This document shows positions 8,229 through 17,773 of a stretch of 64,000 nt of DNA, in pieces. Below the pieces are notes generated by a model. It did no database searches, was not told where the DNA came from, and saw only the letters and a program-made list of their open reading frames with translations. The stretch is from Deltaproteobacteria bacterium. GTDB taxonomy: Bacteria; Desulfobacterota; Dissulfuribacteria; Dissulfuribacterales; QOAL01. A program made the translations under genes and the position numbers. Each line of letters starts with the position of its first letter. The stretch's first letter is position 1. The DNA lies in the NCBI GenBank assembly GCA_026995935.1, contig JALWNK010000062.1:23916-87915 (forward strand), in the 5' to 3' direction.

Positions 8229-8594
8229 TTAGTGGGGCTTGGGCATCTGCCCAGTAAGCATCAGATACCCTTCATGAAAAAACTGGCTTACTGCAAAGAT
8301 GGCGGCAAGGGCAAAGGCCCATTTGACTATGTGTACCCTGGTAGGATTGTACTTGAACATCTTTTTGGTAAGACCAATAAAAAGAAAGACGGTTCCAAAG
8401 CCATAAAACACACTCACAAAGACCTGCCTGAGGGTGGCCCAAAGGGCTCCTGGGAAGTCCCCTCCCCTTAAGGAAAATCCAATGGTTACCACTGTCATGG
8501 CAATTAAAAATTTTACGTCCTCCCATGTAAATCTCGGTTTTTCCTGCTGAGACTCCCTGTTCTTGTCAGGGCCTTTTCCCTGGTCTTCTTCCAA
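8229..8594 (-). CDS. small integral membrane protein of unknown function
   Basis: A 121-aa protein with a hydrophilic, charged N-terminus (residues 1-28) and three predicted membrane helices (about 29-43, 55-78 and 88-108). I do not recognise a family. The start is TTG 8594 with GGGACGG a few bases upstream; no better start is visible. It lies just downstream of priA on the same strand (about 26 bases), so it may be the last gene of the galU-priA unit. Confidence 0.6.
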   Translation of the reverse strand: MEEDQGKGPDKNRESQQEKPRFTWEDVKFLIAMTVVTIGFSLRGGDFPGALWATLRQVFVSVFYGFGTVFLFIGLTKKMFKYNPTRVHIVKWAFALAAIFAVSQFFHEGYLMLTGQMPKPH

Positions 8595-8620
8595 TTTTCC
8601 GTCCCTTTAAAATTTTCTAG

Positions 8621-10756
8621 TCACATGAAGTTTATTGGATCAACATCAATTTCAAGGCGTACGCCTCCAGGTAACAGGCTTTGGGAAGCCTTGTCAACTG
8701 CGGCGGTAAGGTTGCGTATTTGGGAAAGTTTTCCCTTTAGGAGAAGCTGGTACCTGTATCGCGATTTGATCCGTCCCTTGGGGCACGGAACCGGACCCAG
8801 GATGGAGAAGCTTGAACCGCTTCCTGAAAGGCCCTTGAGAAATTTCAAGGTTTTTTCAGCAGCCAGTTCTACGTTGCTTTTCTTTCTGCCGCTGAACTTG
8901 AGGTTTATGAGCCTTGAAAATGGGGGATATCCAAGTTTCTCCCTGAGTTCCACTTCCCTTAAATAAAATCCTTCAAAGTCGTGGGTTGCTGCCTTTTGGA
9001 TGCTGTAATGGCTGGGCATATAGGTCTGGATAAGGACCCTGCCAGGCTTTTTTGCCCTTCCGGCCCTTCCTGCCACCTGGGAAAGGATATGGAAGGTGCG
9101 CTCTGAAGCATTAAATTCCGGCACGTTCAAGGACATGTCTGCCCATATTACACCTACAAGGGTAAGGTTTGGAAAGTCGTGCCCCTTGGTGACCATCTGG
9201 GTGCCTACAAGACAGTCTATCCTTCCGCTTCTAAAGGCCCTAAGCACCCCCTCCATTTTCTTTCTGCTTGTTAGGGTATCCCGGTCCATGCGCGCAACCG
9301 TTATTCCTGCAAAGGCCTGAACCAGGTCTTCTGCAACCTTTTCCGTGCCAAAGCCAGAGGTCTTAACGGTGGGGTTTTTGCATTTTGGGCACACGGGAAG
9401 TGCAGGAAGTGCCTTTCCGCAGTAGTGGCAGGCCAAAAGCCCTGGGCCTGCTCTCCCGCTGTCTTCCTCTACCTTTTTTCTGAAAACGGCCCTGTTCCGT
9501 CTGTGCCAGGTGAGGATAACGTCACATTCGTCGCACTTAAACACATATCCGCAGGCCGGGCAGAAGACGTAGGTTGCAAGGCCGCGCCTGTTCAAAAATA
9601 AAAGTACCTGTTCACCCCTTGAAAGGGTCTCCTCCACTGCGTTTCTAAGCTCCTGGCTAAGCCACTTTGGCTCATCCCTTTCCTTCTTATTGGCAGCAGG
9701 GCCTTTTCCTTTCCGGCCTCTTCTGTCAACGATCTCCACTGCCGGAAGAACAGCCCCGGAGGGCCTTTGGGTAAGCTCAAGTAGCCTGTATCGGCCGCTT
9801 TTTGCATTAAAAAAACTTGCAACCGAAGGGGTGCCAGAGCCAAGGACAACAGTTGCACCTTCCATCTTTGCCCTCATCACTGCAAGGTCCCTGGCGTTGT
9901 AGCGAAACCGCTCCTCCTGTTTGTAGGATGGATCATGCTCCTCGTCCACCACGATGAGTCCAAGGTCGTTAATGGGGCAAAAGATGGCAGATCGTGTGCC
10001 AAGGGCCACCTTGCATTTGCCCATTCTTAGCCTCCACCACTGATCTCTGCGCTGTGCAGGGGTAAGGCCGCTGTGAAGGATTGCAACATTTTCTCCAAAG
10101 GCCTTTGTAAACCGGGAGGCAAGCTGGGCAGTCATGGCAATCTCAGGGACCATCACAAGGCAGCCTCTACCTTCCTTAAGGGCGCTTTTGCATGCCTCTA
10201 TGTAAACGGCAGTCTTTCCGCTGCCTGTGACCCCAAAAAGTAAAATGGGTGAAAACGCCCTGGAAGAGATATCCTTGGAGATTACAGAAATTGCCCTGTC
10301 CTGCTCTGGAGTAAACCTGGTTATCCTGGCCTCTTCCCAAGCAAGAAGCTCAAGCCTTGACCTTCCAGGCCCTGCCTTGGCCCTGGCGATCCTTTTTGCA
10401 CCCTTTGCTCTTGCGCTTATGAGTTCGGACGGCAGGGCCTCGCCCATGGCCTGGCCAAGGGGGTAAAAATAGTAGGATGAGGCCCAGGCTATGAACCGGG
10501 TAAGTTTTTCAGTAAGTAACGGGGTTTCGTCAAGGACTTTTGCCACCTCTCTGTATCTGATGCCCTCCTTGGGGCTATCATCAATGCCCCAGGAAATACC
10601 GATTATCTGCCTGTTTTTAAGGGGAAGAAGAAGCCTGGTGCCCCGTTTCGGAGGCTCCTTATCATAGGGCCAGATGTATGTAAGGGGCCCAGGCATGTGA
10701 AGAGGCAGGAGAGCCTTGATATAGGTGGTCTCTGCCTTTTGGTTTTTATCCTTCAA
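8621..10756 (-). CDS. priA: primosomal protein N' (replication restart helicase PriA)
   Basis: A 711-aa 3'-5' DNA helicase that reloads the replisome at stalled forks. Visible domains in order: N-terminal DNA-binding domain (1-110), helicase lobe 1 with Walker A GVTGSGKT and Walker B DEEHD, a zinc-binding insert of paired cysteines (CPACGYVFKCDECD, then CHYCGK and CPKCKN), helicase lobe 2 with QVAGRAGR, and the C-terminal domain. The start is TTG 10756, only two bases after the galU stop, so it depends on coupling to galU. Length is normal. Confidence 0.95.
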   Translation of the reverse strand: MKDKNQKAETTYIKALLPLHMPGPLTYIWPYDKEPPKRGTRLLLPLKNRQIIGISWGIDDSPKEGIRYREVAKVLDETPLLTEKLTRFIAWASSYYFYPLGQAMGEALPSELISARAKGAKRIARAKAGPGRSRLELLAWEEARITRFTPEQDRAISVISKDISSRAFSPILLFGVTGSGKTAVYIEACKSALKEGRGCLVMVPEIAMTAQLASRFTKAFGENVAILHSGLTPAQRRDQWWRLRMGKCKVALGTRSAIFCPINDLGLIVVDEEHDPSYKQEERFRYNARDLAVMRAKMEGATVVLGSGTPSVASFFNAKSGRYRLLELTQRPSGAVLPAVEIVDRRGRKGKGPAANKKERDEPKWLSQELRNAVEETLSRGEQVLLFLNRRGLATYVFCPACGYVFKCDECDVILTWHRRNRAVFRKKVEEDSGRAGPGLLACHYCGKALPALPVCPKCKNPTVKTSGFGTEKVAEDLVQAFAGITVARMDRDTLTSRKKMEGVLRAFRSGRIDCLVGTQMVTKGHDFPNLTLVGVIWADMSLNVPEFNASERTFHILSQVAGRAGRAKKPGRVLIQTYMPSHYSIQKAATHDFEGFYLREVELREKLGYPPFSRLINLKFSGRKKSNVELAAEKTLKFLKGLSGSGSSFSILGPVPCPKGRIKSRYRYQLLLKGKLSQIRNLTAAVDKASQSLLPGGVRLEIDVDPINFM

Positions 10757-10758
10757 GT

Positions 10759-11631
10759 TCAGTCTAGCTGCCTTGCAATCTCCTTGAGATATTCCCTGAA
10801 CTGGCCTCCAAGCTCCGGATGGTCAAGGGCGTAGTGGACTGTGGCCTGCAAAAAGCCCAGCTTGTCTCCGGCATCGAACCTGCGTCCCTTGAATTTATAG
10901 GCGTATAGCCCCCGTTCCTTCCTCAGTATGTCAAGGGCATCTGTAAGCTGAATCTCGCCGCCAACACCTGGAAGTGTGCGAGAGAGGCAGTCATATATCT
11001 CTGGTCTCAGGATGTAACGCCCAATAACTGCAAGGCGGGAGCTGGTGGTACCGGGCTTTGGCTTTTCAACCAGTCTTTTTACCCTGTAAACGCCAGGCTC
11101 CACCTCTTCTCCCTCTGCTATGCCGTAGCGCTCCACCTCTTCCTCTGCCACCTCCTGTACGGCAACAACCGCCTCCTGGTACTTTTCAAAGACCTTGAGC
11201 ATCTGGTAGACACAGGGTTCCTCCGCCTCAACAAGGTCATCTCCGAGACAGACCACAAAGGGCTGATCTCCCACCACCTGCTCGGTTACGTGTACGGCAT
11301 GTCCCAGGCCAAGGGGCCTTTTCTGGCGCACTGAAACCACTTCTATCAGGTTTGATATCTGGCGCACCTGGTTCAAAAGGTCAAGCTTGCCCTTTTGGGC
11401 CAGGAAGGTCTCAAGCTCGAAGGAGTAGTCAAAGTGATCCTCTATGGCGGACTTTCCAGAGGCGGTGACCAGCACCACCTCCTTTATTCCAGAGGCCACC
11501 ACTTCCTCTACTATGTACTGTATGGTTGGCCTGTCCACCACGGTAAGCATTTCCTTGGGAATGACCTTTGTTGCAGGAAGAAACCTGGTTCCAAGGCCTG
11601 CAACGGGAATTACTGCCTTCTTTGGGAGCAT
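10759..11631 (-). CDS. galU: UTP--glucose-1-phosphate uridylyltransferase
   Basis: Makes UDP-glucose from UTP and glucose-1-phosphate for polysaccharide and glycolipid synthesis. The 290-aa protein starts with the nucleotide-binding signature AVIPVAGLGTRFLPATK and keeps PKEMLTVVDRP and the later VCLGDD and VEKP sugar-site motifs. It lies between acsA (15 bases upstream) and priA (two bases downstream) on the minus strand, so the three are likely in one transcript. Confidence 0.95.
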   Translation of the reverse strand: MLPKKAVIPVAGLGTRFLPATKVIPKEMLTVVDRPTIQYIVEEVVASGIKEVVLVTASGKSAIEDHFDYSFELETFLAQKGKLDLLNQVRQISNLIEVVSVRQKRPLGLGHAVHVTEQVVGDQPFVVCLGDDLVEAEEPCVYQMLKVFEKYQEAVVAVQEVAEEEVERYGIAEGEEVEPGVYRVKRLVEKPKPGTTSSRLAVIGRYILRPEIYDCLSRTLPGVGGEIQLTDALDILRKERGLYAYKFKGRRFDAGDKLGFLQATVHYALDHPELGGQFREYLKEIARQLD

Positions 11632-11646
11632 GAGACCTCCTTTCTT

Positions 11647-13548
11647 CTAGTCTTCCAGGGTGGAAGTGTCTCCAAGTTCAAGCCCAAGCTCCTGGGCCTT
11701 GAGCAGCCTTCTCATTATCTTGCCTGACCGGGTCTTTGGAAGCTTGTCCGTGAATTCCACCTCTTTGGGTGTTGCAATGGGGCCAAGCTCGTGGCGCACG
11801 TGCTGGATTATGGTCTTTTTAAGGCCTTCTGACGGGTCCTTCCCGGCCCTTAAAACTACGAAGACCTTTATGTTTTCTCCCTTAATGGGGTCGGGAAGGC
11901 CAATGGCAGCCGCCTCGGCAACGGCCGGATGGCTCACCAGGGCATTTTCCACGTCTGCAGTGCCTATCCTGTGGCCGGCAACGTTCAGCACGTCATCGGA
12001 ACGCCCAAGGACCGAGAAGTACCCCTCCTCGTCGCATACTGCCACGTCACCTGTAAAATAGGTACCAGGGATGATGTTCCATATCTCCTCGTACCTTTTC
12101 TTGTCTCCATAGATGGTCCTCATCATGTAGGGAAGAGGCTGACGAAGAATGAGGTTTCCGCCCTTTCCAGCAGGTACGGGGTTGCCCTTCTCATCAACCA
12201 CGTCTGCAACCACGCCGGGCATGGGCTTTCCGCACCTTCCAGGCTTGTTGGCCATGGAAGGCATGGTTCCAAGAATGGGGGAGGCCACCTCGGTTTGCCA
12301 GAAGTTGTCTATGCAGTGGCCGTTGTTGTTGAGTATCACCTCTTGGGCAAAGCTCCATGCCTCGGGGTTCAGGGGCTCTCCTGCACAGGCGATTATCCTG
12401 AGGGTTGAGCGGTCAAACTTTTCTATGTGCTCCTTGCCAAAACGCATGAACATCCTGAGTGCCGTTGGCGCCGTAAACATGACCGAAACACCATACTTTT
12501 GCACCTTCTCCCAGATTACACCCGGGTGTGGATAGTCTGGTGCGCCCTCCCTCATAAGCACCGTGGCCCCTGCAACCAGAGGGCCGTAGACAATATAGGA
12601 ATGGCCAACTATCCAGCCTATGTCTGACGTGGACCAGTAAACGTCCTTGTCCTTTACGTCAAAAAAGGCCCTTGTGAGATAGTAGGTGCCCACCATGAAG
12701 CCCCCATGAACGTGAACCACGCCCTTAGGCTTGCCGGTTGTGCCTGAAGTGTAGAGGATGAAGAGCGGGTCTTCAGAGTCCATTATCTCAGGCGCACAGT
12801 GGTGGCTCTGGGCTGTGAGAAGCTCCCAGAAGTCATCCTCCCATTCACTGAGCTCGATCTTTGGTTCCTGGCGCCTTAGCACTATTACGCTTTCTACGTA
12901 TTCAAGCCCCTGCAGGGCATCATCCACCACGGCCTTAAGGCGCACCACCTTTCCGCGGCGAAAGCCCACGTCTGCGCACACCACTGCCTTGGCCTTGCAG
13001 TCCTCAATGCGGGAGCGAAGGGCCCCGGCCCCCATTCCTGCATACACCACAGAGTGTATGGCCCCAATCCTTGCACATGCAAGCATGGCTATTGCCCCTT
13101 CGATGGTCAGGGGCATGTAGATGACTACCCTGTCGCCCTTTTTTACGCCCTTTGACTTGAGCCCGTTGGCAAACTGGTTGACCCTGTCCCTGAGCTGGCC
13201 GTAGGTGGCCGTCAGCTCCTCTCCCTCCTCGGAAAGCCAGATGAAGGCCACCTTGTTGCGCCTCCACGACTCGGCGTGGCGGTCAAGGGCGTTCAATGTG
13301 ATATTGGTCTTACCATCCACGAACCACCTGTGGTTTGGGATGTCTATCTCCCGAACCTTGGTCCAGGGCTCAAACCACTGGAGTTCGGATGCTATCTGTC
13401 CCCAGAAGCCCTCAGGGTCCCTGATGGAGTATGCATATACAGAGTCGTAGTCCTTTATAAAGGCCTCGTCCTTAACTCGCTGGGGTGGCTCTATCTTCTG
13501 GCTTATCTTGGTTAGTGCCTGGATCTGGGAATCAAAACCGGTTGACAC
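11647..13548 (-). CDS. acsA: acetyl-CoA synthetase (AMP-forming)
   Basis: Activates acetate to acetyl-CoA with ATP. The 633-aa protein has the ANL-superfamily signatures: the P-loop-like TSGTTGKPKG, the adenylate-binding YFTGDVAVCDEEGYF, and the C-terminal lysine in PKTRSGKIMRR that is commonly regulated by acetylation. In this organism it would join acetate to the acetyl-CoA pool also fed by the Wood-Ljungdahl cluster further right. The gene is read away from mrp; the 190-base gap between them holds promoters. Confidence 0.95.
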   Translation of the reverse strand: MSTGFDSQIQALTKISQKIEPPQRVKDEAFIKDYDSVYAYSIRDPEGFWGQIASELQWFEPWTKVREIDIPNHRWFVDGKTNITLNALDRHAESWRRNKVAFIWLSEEGEELTATYGQLRDRVNQFANGLKSKGVKKGDRVVIYMPLTIEGAIAMLACARIGAIHSVVYAGMGAGALRSRIEDCKAKAVVCADVGFRRGKVVRLKAVVDDALQGLEYVESVIVLRRQEPKIELSEWEDDFWELLTAQSHHCAPEIMDSEDPLFILYTSGTTGKPKGVVHVHGGFMVGTYYLTRAFFDVKDKDVYWSTSDIGWIVGHSYIVYGPLVAGATVLMREGAPDYPHPGVIWEKVQKYGVSVMFTAPTALRMFMRFGKEHIEKFDRSTLRIIACAGEPLNPEAWSFAQEVILNNNGHCIDNFWQTEVASPILGTMPSMANKPGRCGKPMPGVVADVVDEKGNPVPAGKGGNLILRQPLPYMMRTIYGDKKRYEEIWNIIPGTYFTGDVAVCDEEGYFSVLGRSDDVLNVAGHRIGTADVENALVSHPAVAEAAAIGLPDPIKGENIKVFVVLRAGKDPSEGLKKTIIQHVRHELGPIATPKEVEFTDKLPKTRSGKIMRRLLKAQELGLELGDTSTLED

Positions 13549-13674
13549 GTCCTCTTCCTCCTTTCAGAATGTGCGTGATAGACTGGTACTGAAAATCAAC
13601 AAAAGTTTATTACCAAGAAAGGCCCAATACAAGCATTTTAGCCTCTTTTGATCTCCTATGCCAAATATATTGCC

Positions 13675-13705
13675 TTGACTTTTCCCCAATAAGTCGCACT
13701 ATTAT
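13675..13705 (+). promoter_or_regulatory. probable promoter of mrp
   Basis: TTGACT (13675-13680) is followed after about 17-19 bases by ACTATTAT (13698-13705), about 34 bases before the mrp start. It matches a housekeeping promoter moderately well and lies in the divergent gap between acsA and mrp. Confidence 0.45.
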
Positions 13706-13738
13706 GGTCGTTTAAACCGAAACATCAGGAGAGATTAT

Positions 13739-14572
13739 ATGTCTGAAAGCAAGTGCAGCAGTTGCAACGTGGAAGGGTGCAAATCCAGGGGTAATCCTGA
13801 GGCAGAAAAGGTCTGTCTGGACCATATCAAGAACAAGCTGGTAATCCTTTCTGGTAAGGGAGGAGTTGGAAAGAGCACCGTTGCCGCAAACCTGGCCATC
13901 GCCCTGGCAGAAAAAGGCAAGAAGGTTGGGCTTCTGGATGTGGATGTCCACGGCCCGAGTATTCCAAGGATCATGGGTCTTAAGGGCCAGAAGGCAAAGC
14001 TCAAGCCTCCCTGGCTGATACCGGTAAAATGGAGCGAGAACCTCAAGGTTATCTCACTGGGCTTTCTTCTTCCAGACGACAACGAGGCCGTGATATGGAG
14101 GGGGCCTGTCAAGGGCAGCCTCATCAAGCAGTTCATTGAAGAGGTTGCATGGGGAAACCTGGATTATCTTGTGGTTGACTGCCCTCCAGGCACAGGTGAT
14201 GAGCCCCTTTCCGTGCTCCAGATACTGGGGGAGGACGCCAAGGCGGTTATTGTGACCACGCCCCAGGCCGTCTCCATTGACGATGTCAGAAGGTCTATAA
14301 CCTTTTGCAACAAGGTGGGTAATCCCGTTGCAGGCATCATAGAAAACATGAGTGGTTTCGTGTGTCCAAAGTGCTCTGAAACCGTGGATATCTTTGGAAG
14401 CGGAACCGGAGAGAAGCTCGCCCGCGAAACAGGCATACCCTACCTCGGTGCCATTCCCTTGAGCAAGGATATAGCCCAGTCTGGGGACGTGGGAAAGGCC
14501 CTTAGTGAGCTCCCAGAGGATCATCCTGTCAAAAAGGAGCTAGGCAAGATAGTGGAAAGGCTTCTTTCCTGA
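13739..14572 (+). CDS. mrp: Mrp/NBP35-family iron-sulfur carrier ATPase
   Basis: A 277-aa ATP-binding scaffold for iron-sulfur cluster transfer. The deviant Walker A motif GKGGVGKST is at residues 39-47, and a CPKC pair near residue 210 holds the bridging cluster in the dimer. An N-terminal cysteine-rich leader (C6, C9, C14, C26) replaces the DUF59 domain found in E. coli Apbc/Mrp, the NBP35-like arrangement common in anaerobes. With so many FeS enzymes encoded nearby, a role in their maturation is plausible but not shown. Confidence 0.9.
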   Translation: MSESKCSSCNVEGCKSRGNPEAEKVCLDHIKNKLVILSGKGGVGKSTVAANLAIALAEKGKKVGLLDVDVHGPSIPRIMGLKGQKAKLKPPWLIPVKWSENLKVISLGFLLPDDNEAVIWRGPVKGSLIKQFIEEVAWGNLDYLVVDCPPGTGDEPLSVLQILGEDAKAVIVTTPQAVSIDDVRRSITFCNKVGNPVAGIIENMSGFVCPKCSETVDIFGSGTGEKLARETGIPYLGAIPLSKDIAQSGDVGKALSELPEDHPVKKELGKIVERLLS

Positions 14573-14594
14573 GTTTTCCAGGGAGGTTTTTGAA

Positions 14595-15341
14595 ATAAGG
14601 CTCCAGAAATTCCTTGCCCATGCAGGGGTCTGTTCCCGCAGAAAGGCAGAGCAGTACATCAGGGAAGGCAGGGTCGCTGTGGATGGCAAGGTGGTTACAG
14701 AACTTGGGACTAGGATTGACCCTGAAAAAAACCAGGTAACCTTTGATGGCCATCCGGTTGCCCTTTCAGAAGGGCATACCTATCTCATGCTCAATAAGCC
14801 CCCAGGTTTCTTGACCACCCTTTCCGACCCATACGGACGTCCAACCATCAAAGACCTGATCAAAGGCCAGGTAAGAAAGAGGGTGTATCCAGTGGGAAGG
14901 CTTGACAGGGACAGCCAGGGGCTCCTTCTTCTTACTGACGACGGTGAGCTGTCCCACAGGCTTCTTCATCCAAGATACAAGGTATCCAAGAAGTACATGG
15001 TAACCGTGCAGGGGCACCCTTCAAGGGATGTGATCAAAAGGATGGAAAAGGGCGTGGAGATCGCTCCCGGCCAGGTTACCCAGCCCTGCAAGGTCAGGCA
15101 GGTGGGAAAGAGGAAGAGGCAGGCCATTTTTGAAATTGTCTTAAAGGAGGGAAGGAAGAGGCAGATAAGGTACATGTTCAGGGCCATGGGATACCGGGTG
15201 GATCGGCTCGTAAGGACGGAAATGGGTCCACTCAGGCTTGGCGATCTTGAAAGTGGAAGGGTAAGGAGCCTTACGCCACAGGAGGTGTCTGCCCTTAGAC
15301 AGGCCGCAGGTCTGGATAGTGAAAAAGCGTTAGCCACTTGA
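14595..15341 (+). CDS. RsuA/RluB-family pseudouridine synthase with apparent AUA start
   Basis: Converts a uridine of ribosomal RNA to pseudouridine. A complete N-terminal S4 domain (RLQKFLAHAGVCSRRKAEQY) and the catalytic motif GRLDRDSQGLLLLT are visible. The S4 domain begins at 14598, but no ATG, GTG or TTG precedes it in frame. ATA at 14595, eight bases after GGGAGG (14581-14586), sits exactly where homologues begin (MRLQKFLA). So the gene either uses a rare AUA start or carries a base error. Starting at the next GTG or ATG (near 14676) would delete the S4 domain. Which uridine is modified (RluB or RsuA role) is uncertain. Confidence 0.85.
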   Translation: MRLQKFLAHAGVCSRRKAEQYIREGRVAVDGKVVTELGTRIDPEKNQVTFDGHPVALSEGHTYLMLNKPPGFLTTLSDPYGRPTIKDLIKGQVRKRVYPVGRLDRDSQGLLLLTDDGELSHRLLHPRYKVSKKYMVTVQGHPSRDVIKRMEKGVEIAPGQVTQPCKVRQVGKRKRQAIFEIVLKEGRKRQIRYMFRAMGYRVDRLVRTEMGPLRLGDLESGRVRSLTPQEVSALRQAAGLDSEKALAT

Positions 15342-15500
15342 GTTACAGTCATTTGATGCAAAAAAATCTTCTCTACAGCCTCCAGACGTAGTATAAAAAA
15401 GGTTTATTTTTGGGCTTTCAGGGTGTTTTTTCTGCCAAGGCAGGCCTGTTTTTCATAAATAATTTGATCAAATGAATTTGATTATGTTTTGGGACTCAGC

Positions 15501-16397
15501 ATGACAAAAAAGACGATACTAGGGATCTTTCGGGAAAGGTCCCATTCGCCCCAAAGGGAGTTTGACGACGAGGCCATACTCAAGGAGACGGCAAGGGGGC
15601 TTTGTTCCAGGCTCGGCCTTGAAATCCCCCTTCTTCATCCAGAGGAATTTCTTGAAACGGGCCTTGACGTCAAACCCGACCTCATCTTTTTCATGTGCGA
15701 GGAAGAGCCGTGCCTTAACAAACTGAGACATATACAGGAAACCATGGGATGCACCCTCGTTAACACGGTTAGGGCCGTGGAGAATACCTTCCGGCAAAGA
15801 ATGCTCGAGATACTCTCCAAAGAGGATTTTTTCCCAGAAAGTCAGATAGTTTGCACCATGGATGCGGCCCTGGAAGATATTTATGGGGAAGTCTGGATAA
15901 AGCGAGGAGACTTTCATGCCATAGAGGAAGATGACGTGATATTTGCCAGGGATAAGGATCATGTGAGGACGGCCCTTGAGAGATTTTCAGGCCGCGGCAT
16001 AAAAAATGTGGTTATTCAAAAGCACGTTCCCGGGGACATTATCAAGTTTTATTCGGTAACTGGCGTTGAGGATGACAGAGAGTACTGGTTTAAGTGGTTC
16101 TATCACAAGGATCAGGACCTTAAAGGTTATGAGTTTTCAAAGGATGAGCTTCGAAACAAGTGCCTAAGGGCGGGAAGGCTCATGGAGCTTGAAATCTATG
16201 GCGGCGATGCCATCGTCCGTCCCGATGGCAGGATATACGTGATTGATGTTAACGCATGGCCAAGCTTCGCCCTTTTCAGGAAGGAGGCTGCCGAGGCCAT
16301 TTGCTCTCTTATAGAAGACAGGCTTTTTGCCAGAGGCAGCGCCTTTTCACAGGAGAGGGCCAGCCAGGAGGCGGGTGTCTTCAGCCCTACACCATGA
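15501..16397 (+). CDS. ATP-grasp ligase-like protein
   Basis: A 298-aa protein with an ATP-grasp-like fold: an N-terminal Rossmann-like half (1-110), a central nucleotide-binding part (IKRGDFHAIEEDDVIF) and a C-terminal metal-binding strand DGRIYVIDVNAWPSF, where Asp and Asn would bind Mg-ATP. Such enzymes join a carboxylate to an amine or other nucleophile through an acyl phosphate. Substrate unknown. ATG 15501 is chosen over an in-frame TTG (15489). It is the first of four closely spaced genes (next start 19 bases on), so it most likely serves the same pathway as the aminotransferase, oxidoreductase and phosphotransferase that follow. Confidence 0.75.
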   Translation: MTKKTILGIFRERSHSPQREFDDEAILKETARGLCSRLGLEIPLLHPEEFLETGLDVKPDLIFFMCEEEPCLNKLRHIQETMGCTLVNTVRAVENTFRQRMLEILSKEDFFPESQIVCTMDAALEDIYGEVWIKRGDFHAIEEDDVIFARDKDHVRTALERFSGRGIKNVVIQKHVPGDIIKFYSVTGVEDDREYWFKWFYHKDQDLKGYEFSKDELRNKCLRAGRLMELEIYGGDAIVRPDGRIYVIDVNAWPSFALFRKEAAEAICSLIEDRLFARGSAFSQERASQEAGVFSPTP

Positions 16398-16416
16398 GTG
16401 AAAGGAGATCTGGACA

Positions 16417-17745
16417 GTGTCCTTAGATTTTAGTCAGTTCAGGGTTCCTGGGCCAATTTCCAAGGAGCTTTTTGAAAAGGAGTCTCGTTACATGGCCTCA
16501 GGTCTCCAGTCAATTGGCCTTTTTTCCAGGATCGTTGTTAAGCAGGCAAAGGGTGTATGGGTGGAGGATGTGGACGGAAACAGGTACATAGACTTTACTG
16601 CAGGCATAGGTGTGGGAAGTCTTGGCCATGCACATCCCCACTATGTAAAGGTCCTGTGTGATCAGGTGGCAAGGGCAAATTTTGGAAGCTTTTCAAGCGA
16701 AAACAGGGTGGAATTTTTGAGCCTTCTAGCATCCATCACCCCAGAGGGCCTTGATGCTGCGCAGATGTATTCAGGGGGGGCCGAGGCGGTTGAGGCCGCC
16801 CTGAGGCTTGCCAAGTCTGTTACCCATAAGTACGAGTTTTGTGCCTTCTGGGGAGGTTTTCACGGAAAGACAGGGGGCGTCCTGGGCCTCCTTGGGGACA
16901 CAAGTTTCAAGAGGGGGCTTGGCCCCATGATGCCGGGGCTCTACCTTCCGGGCCCATACGCCTACTGTTACAGGTGCAGCCTTGGCCTGAAGTATCCCGA
17001 GTGCGGCTTCGGCTGCCTCGAATTTTTCCGTGAGGGCATTCGGAGGCAGACCTGCCAAAACATTGCGGCCATACTGGTTGAGCCAATCCAGGGTACTGCT
17101 GGTAACGTGGTTCCTCCGCCAGGTTTTATAGAGGCGGTTTCAGAGCTTGCCAGGGAGTTTGACGCCCTTTTGATAGCAGACGAGATGATAACTGGTTTTG
17201 GACGTACAGGAAGGATGTGGGGAGTGGAACGGGATGGAATCATTCCAGACGTTATGACCCTAGGAAAGGGAATTGGAAGCGGCTTTCCCCTAAGTGTGCT
17301 TGTAAGCTCCATGGAGATGGCAAGAGCAAAGCCCTTTGGAAATCCAAGTGGCAGTTCATCCTCCTACGGCGGAAACCCCATGGCTGCTGCAGCAGGAAGG
17401 GCCGTCATCGAGGTGATTTTAAAAGAAAATCTTGTTGAAAATGCAAGACGCATCGGGGCCCTAATGAAGAAGAGGCTTCTTGAGCTTAAGGAGGAAAGCC
17501 CCTATGTGGGAGACGTTCGCGGAGAAGGTCTCATGATAGGTGTTGAGCTTGTGGCGGACAAAAGGACAAAGGAGCCCCTTTCAAAGGAAAAGACCAGGAG
17601 GCTCTTTCACGATTGCCTTGACCGGGGGCTGATATCCATGTGTTACACCCACAACATAAGGATAAATCCGCCCCTAATCATTAACGAAGACGAGGCCATG
17701 GAAGGGTGTGAAATCCTGAAAGATGCCCTCAAATCCCTGGAGTAA
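16417..17745 (+). CDS. class III PLP-dependent aminotransferase
   Basis: A 442-aa aminotransferase of the GABA/ornithine type. Visible: the substrate-side segment YIDFTAGIGVGSLGHAHP, MYSGGAEAVEAALRLAK, the PLP-phosphate site, DEMITGFGRTG, and the PLP lysine in TLGKGIGSGFP. A cysteine-rich insert (YCYRCSLGLKYPECGFGC) is shared by a subset of the family. GTG 16417 follows AAAGGAGAT. Second gene of the four-gene operon; the amine acceptor cannot be deduced. A role in a hopanoid or inositol-type headgroup is conceivable, but the sequence does not prove it. Confidence 0.88.
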   Translation: MSLDFSQFRVPGPISKELFEKESRYMASGLQSIGLFSRIVVKQAKGVWVEDVDGNRYIDFTAGIGVGSLGHAHPHYVKVLCDQVARANFGSFSSENRVEFLSLLASITPEGLDAAQMYSGGAEAVEAALRLAKSVTHKYEFCAFWGGFHGKTGGVLGLLGDTSFKRGLGPMMPGLYLPGPYAYCYRCSLGLKYPECGFGCLEFFREGIRRQTCQNIAAILVEPIQGTAGNVVPPPGFIEAVSELAREFDALLIADEMITGFGRTGRMWGVERDGIIPDVMTLGKGIGSGFPLSVLVSSMEMARAKPFGNPSGSSSSYGGNPMAAAAGRAVIEVILKENLVENARRIGALMKKRLLELKEESPYVGDVRGEGLMIGVELVADKRTKEPLSKEKTRRLFHDCLDRGLISMCYTHNIRINPPLIINEDEAMEGCEILKDALKSLE

Positions 17746-17773
17746 AGGTTTAAGCCAAATTCATATTGGTTTT

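Noticed and set aside
7863-8471. Several frames of 100-126 aa on both strands in the GC-rich element
   Set aside because: They mutually overlap, have no ribosome-binding sites and are produced by inverted-repeat-rich sequence; a non-coding element is more likely.
14679-15341. Pseudouridine synthase starting at the downstream standard start
   Set aside because: This would remove a complete, conserved S4 domain encoded immediately upstream in the same frame.
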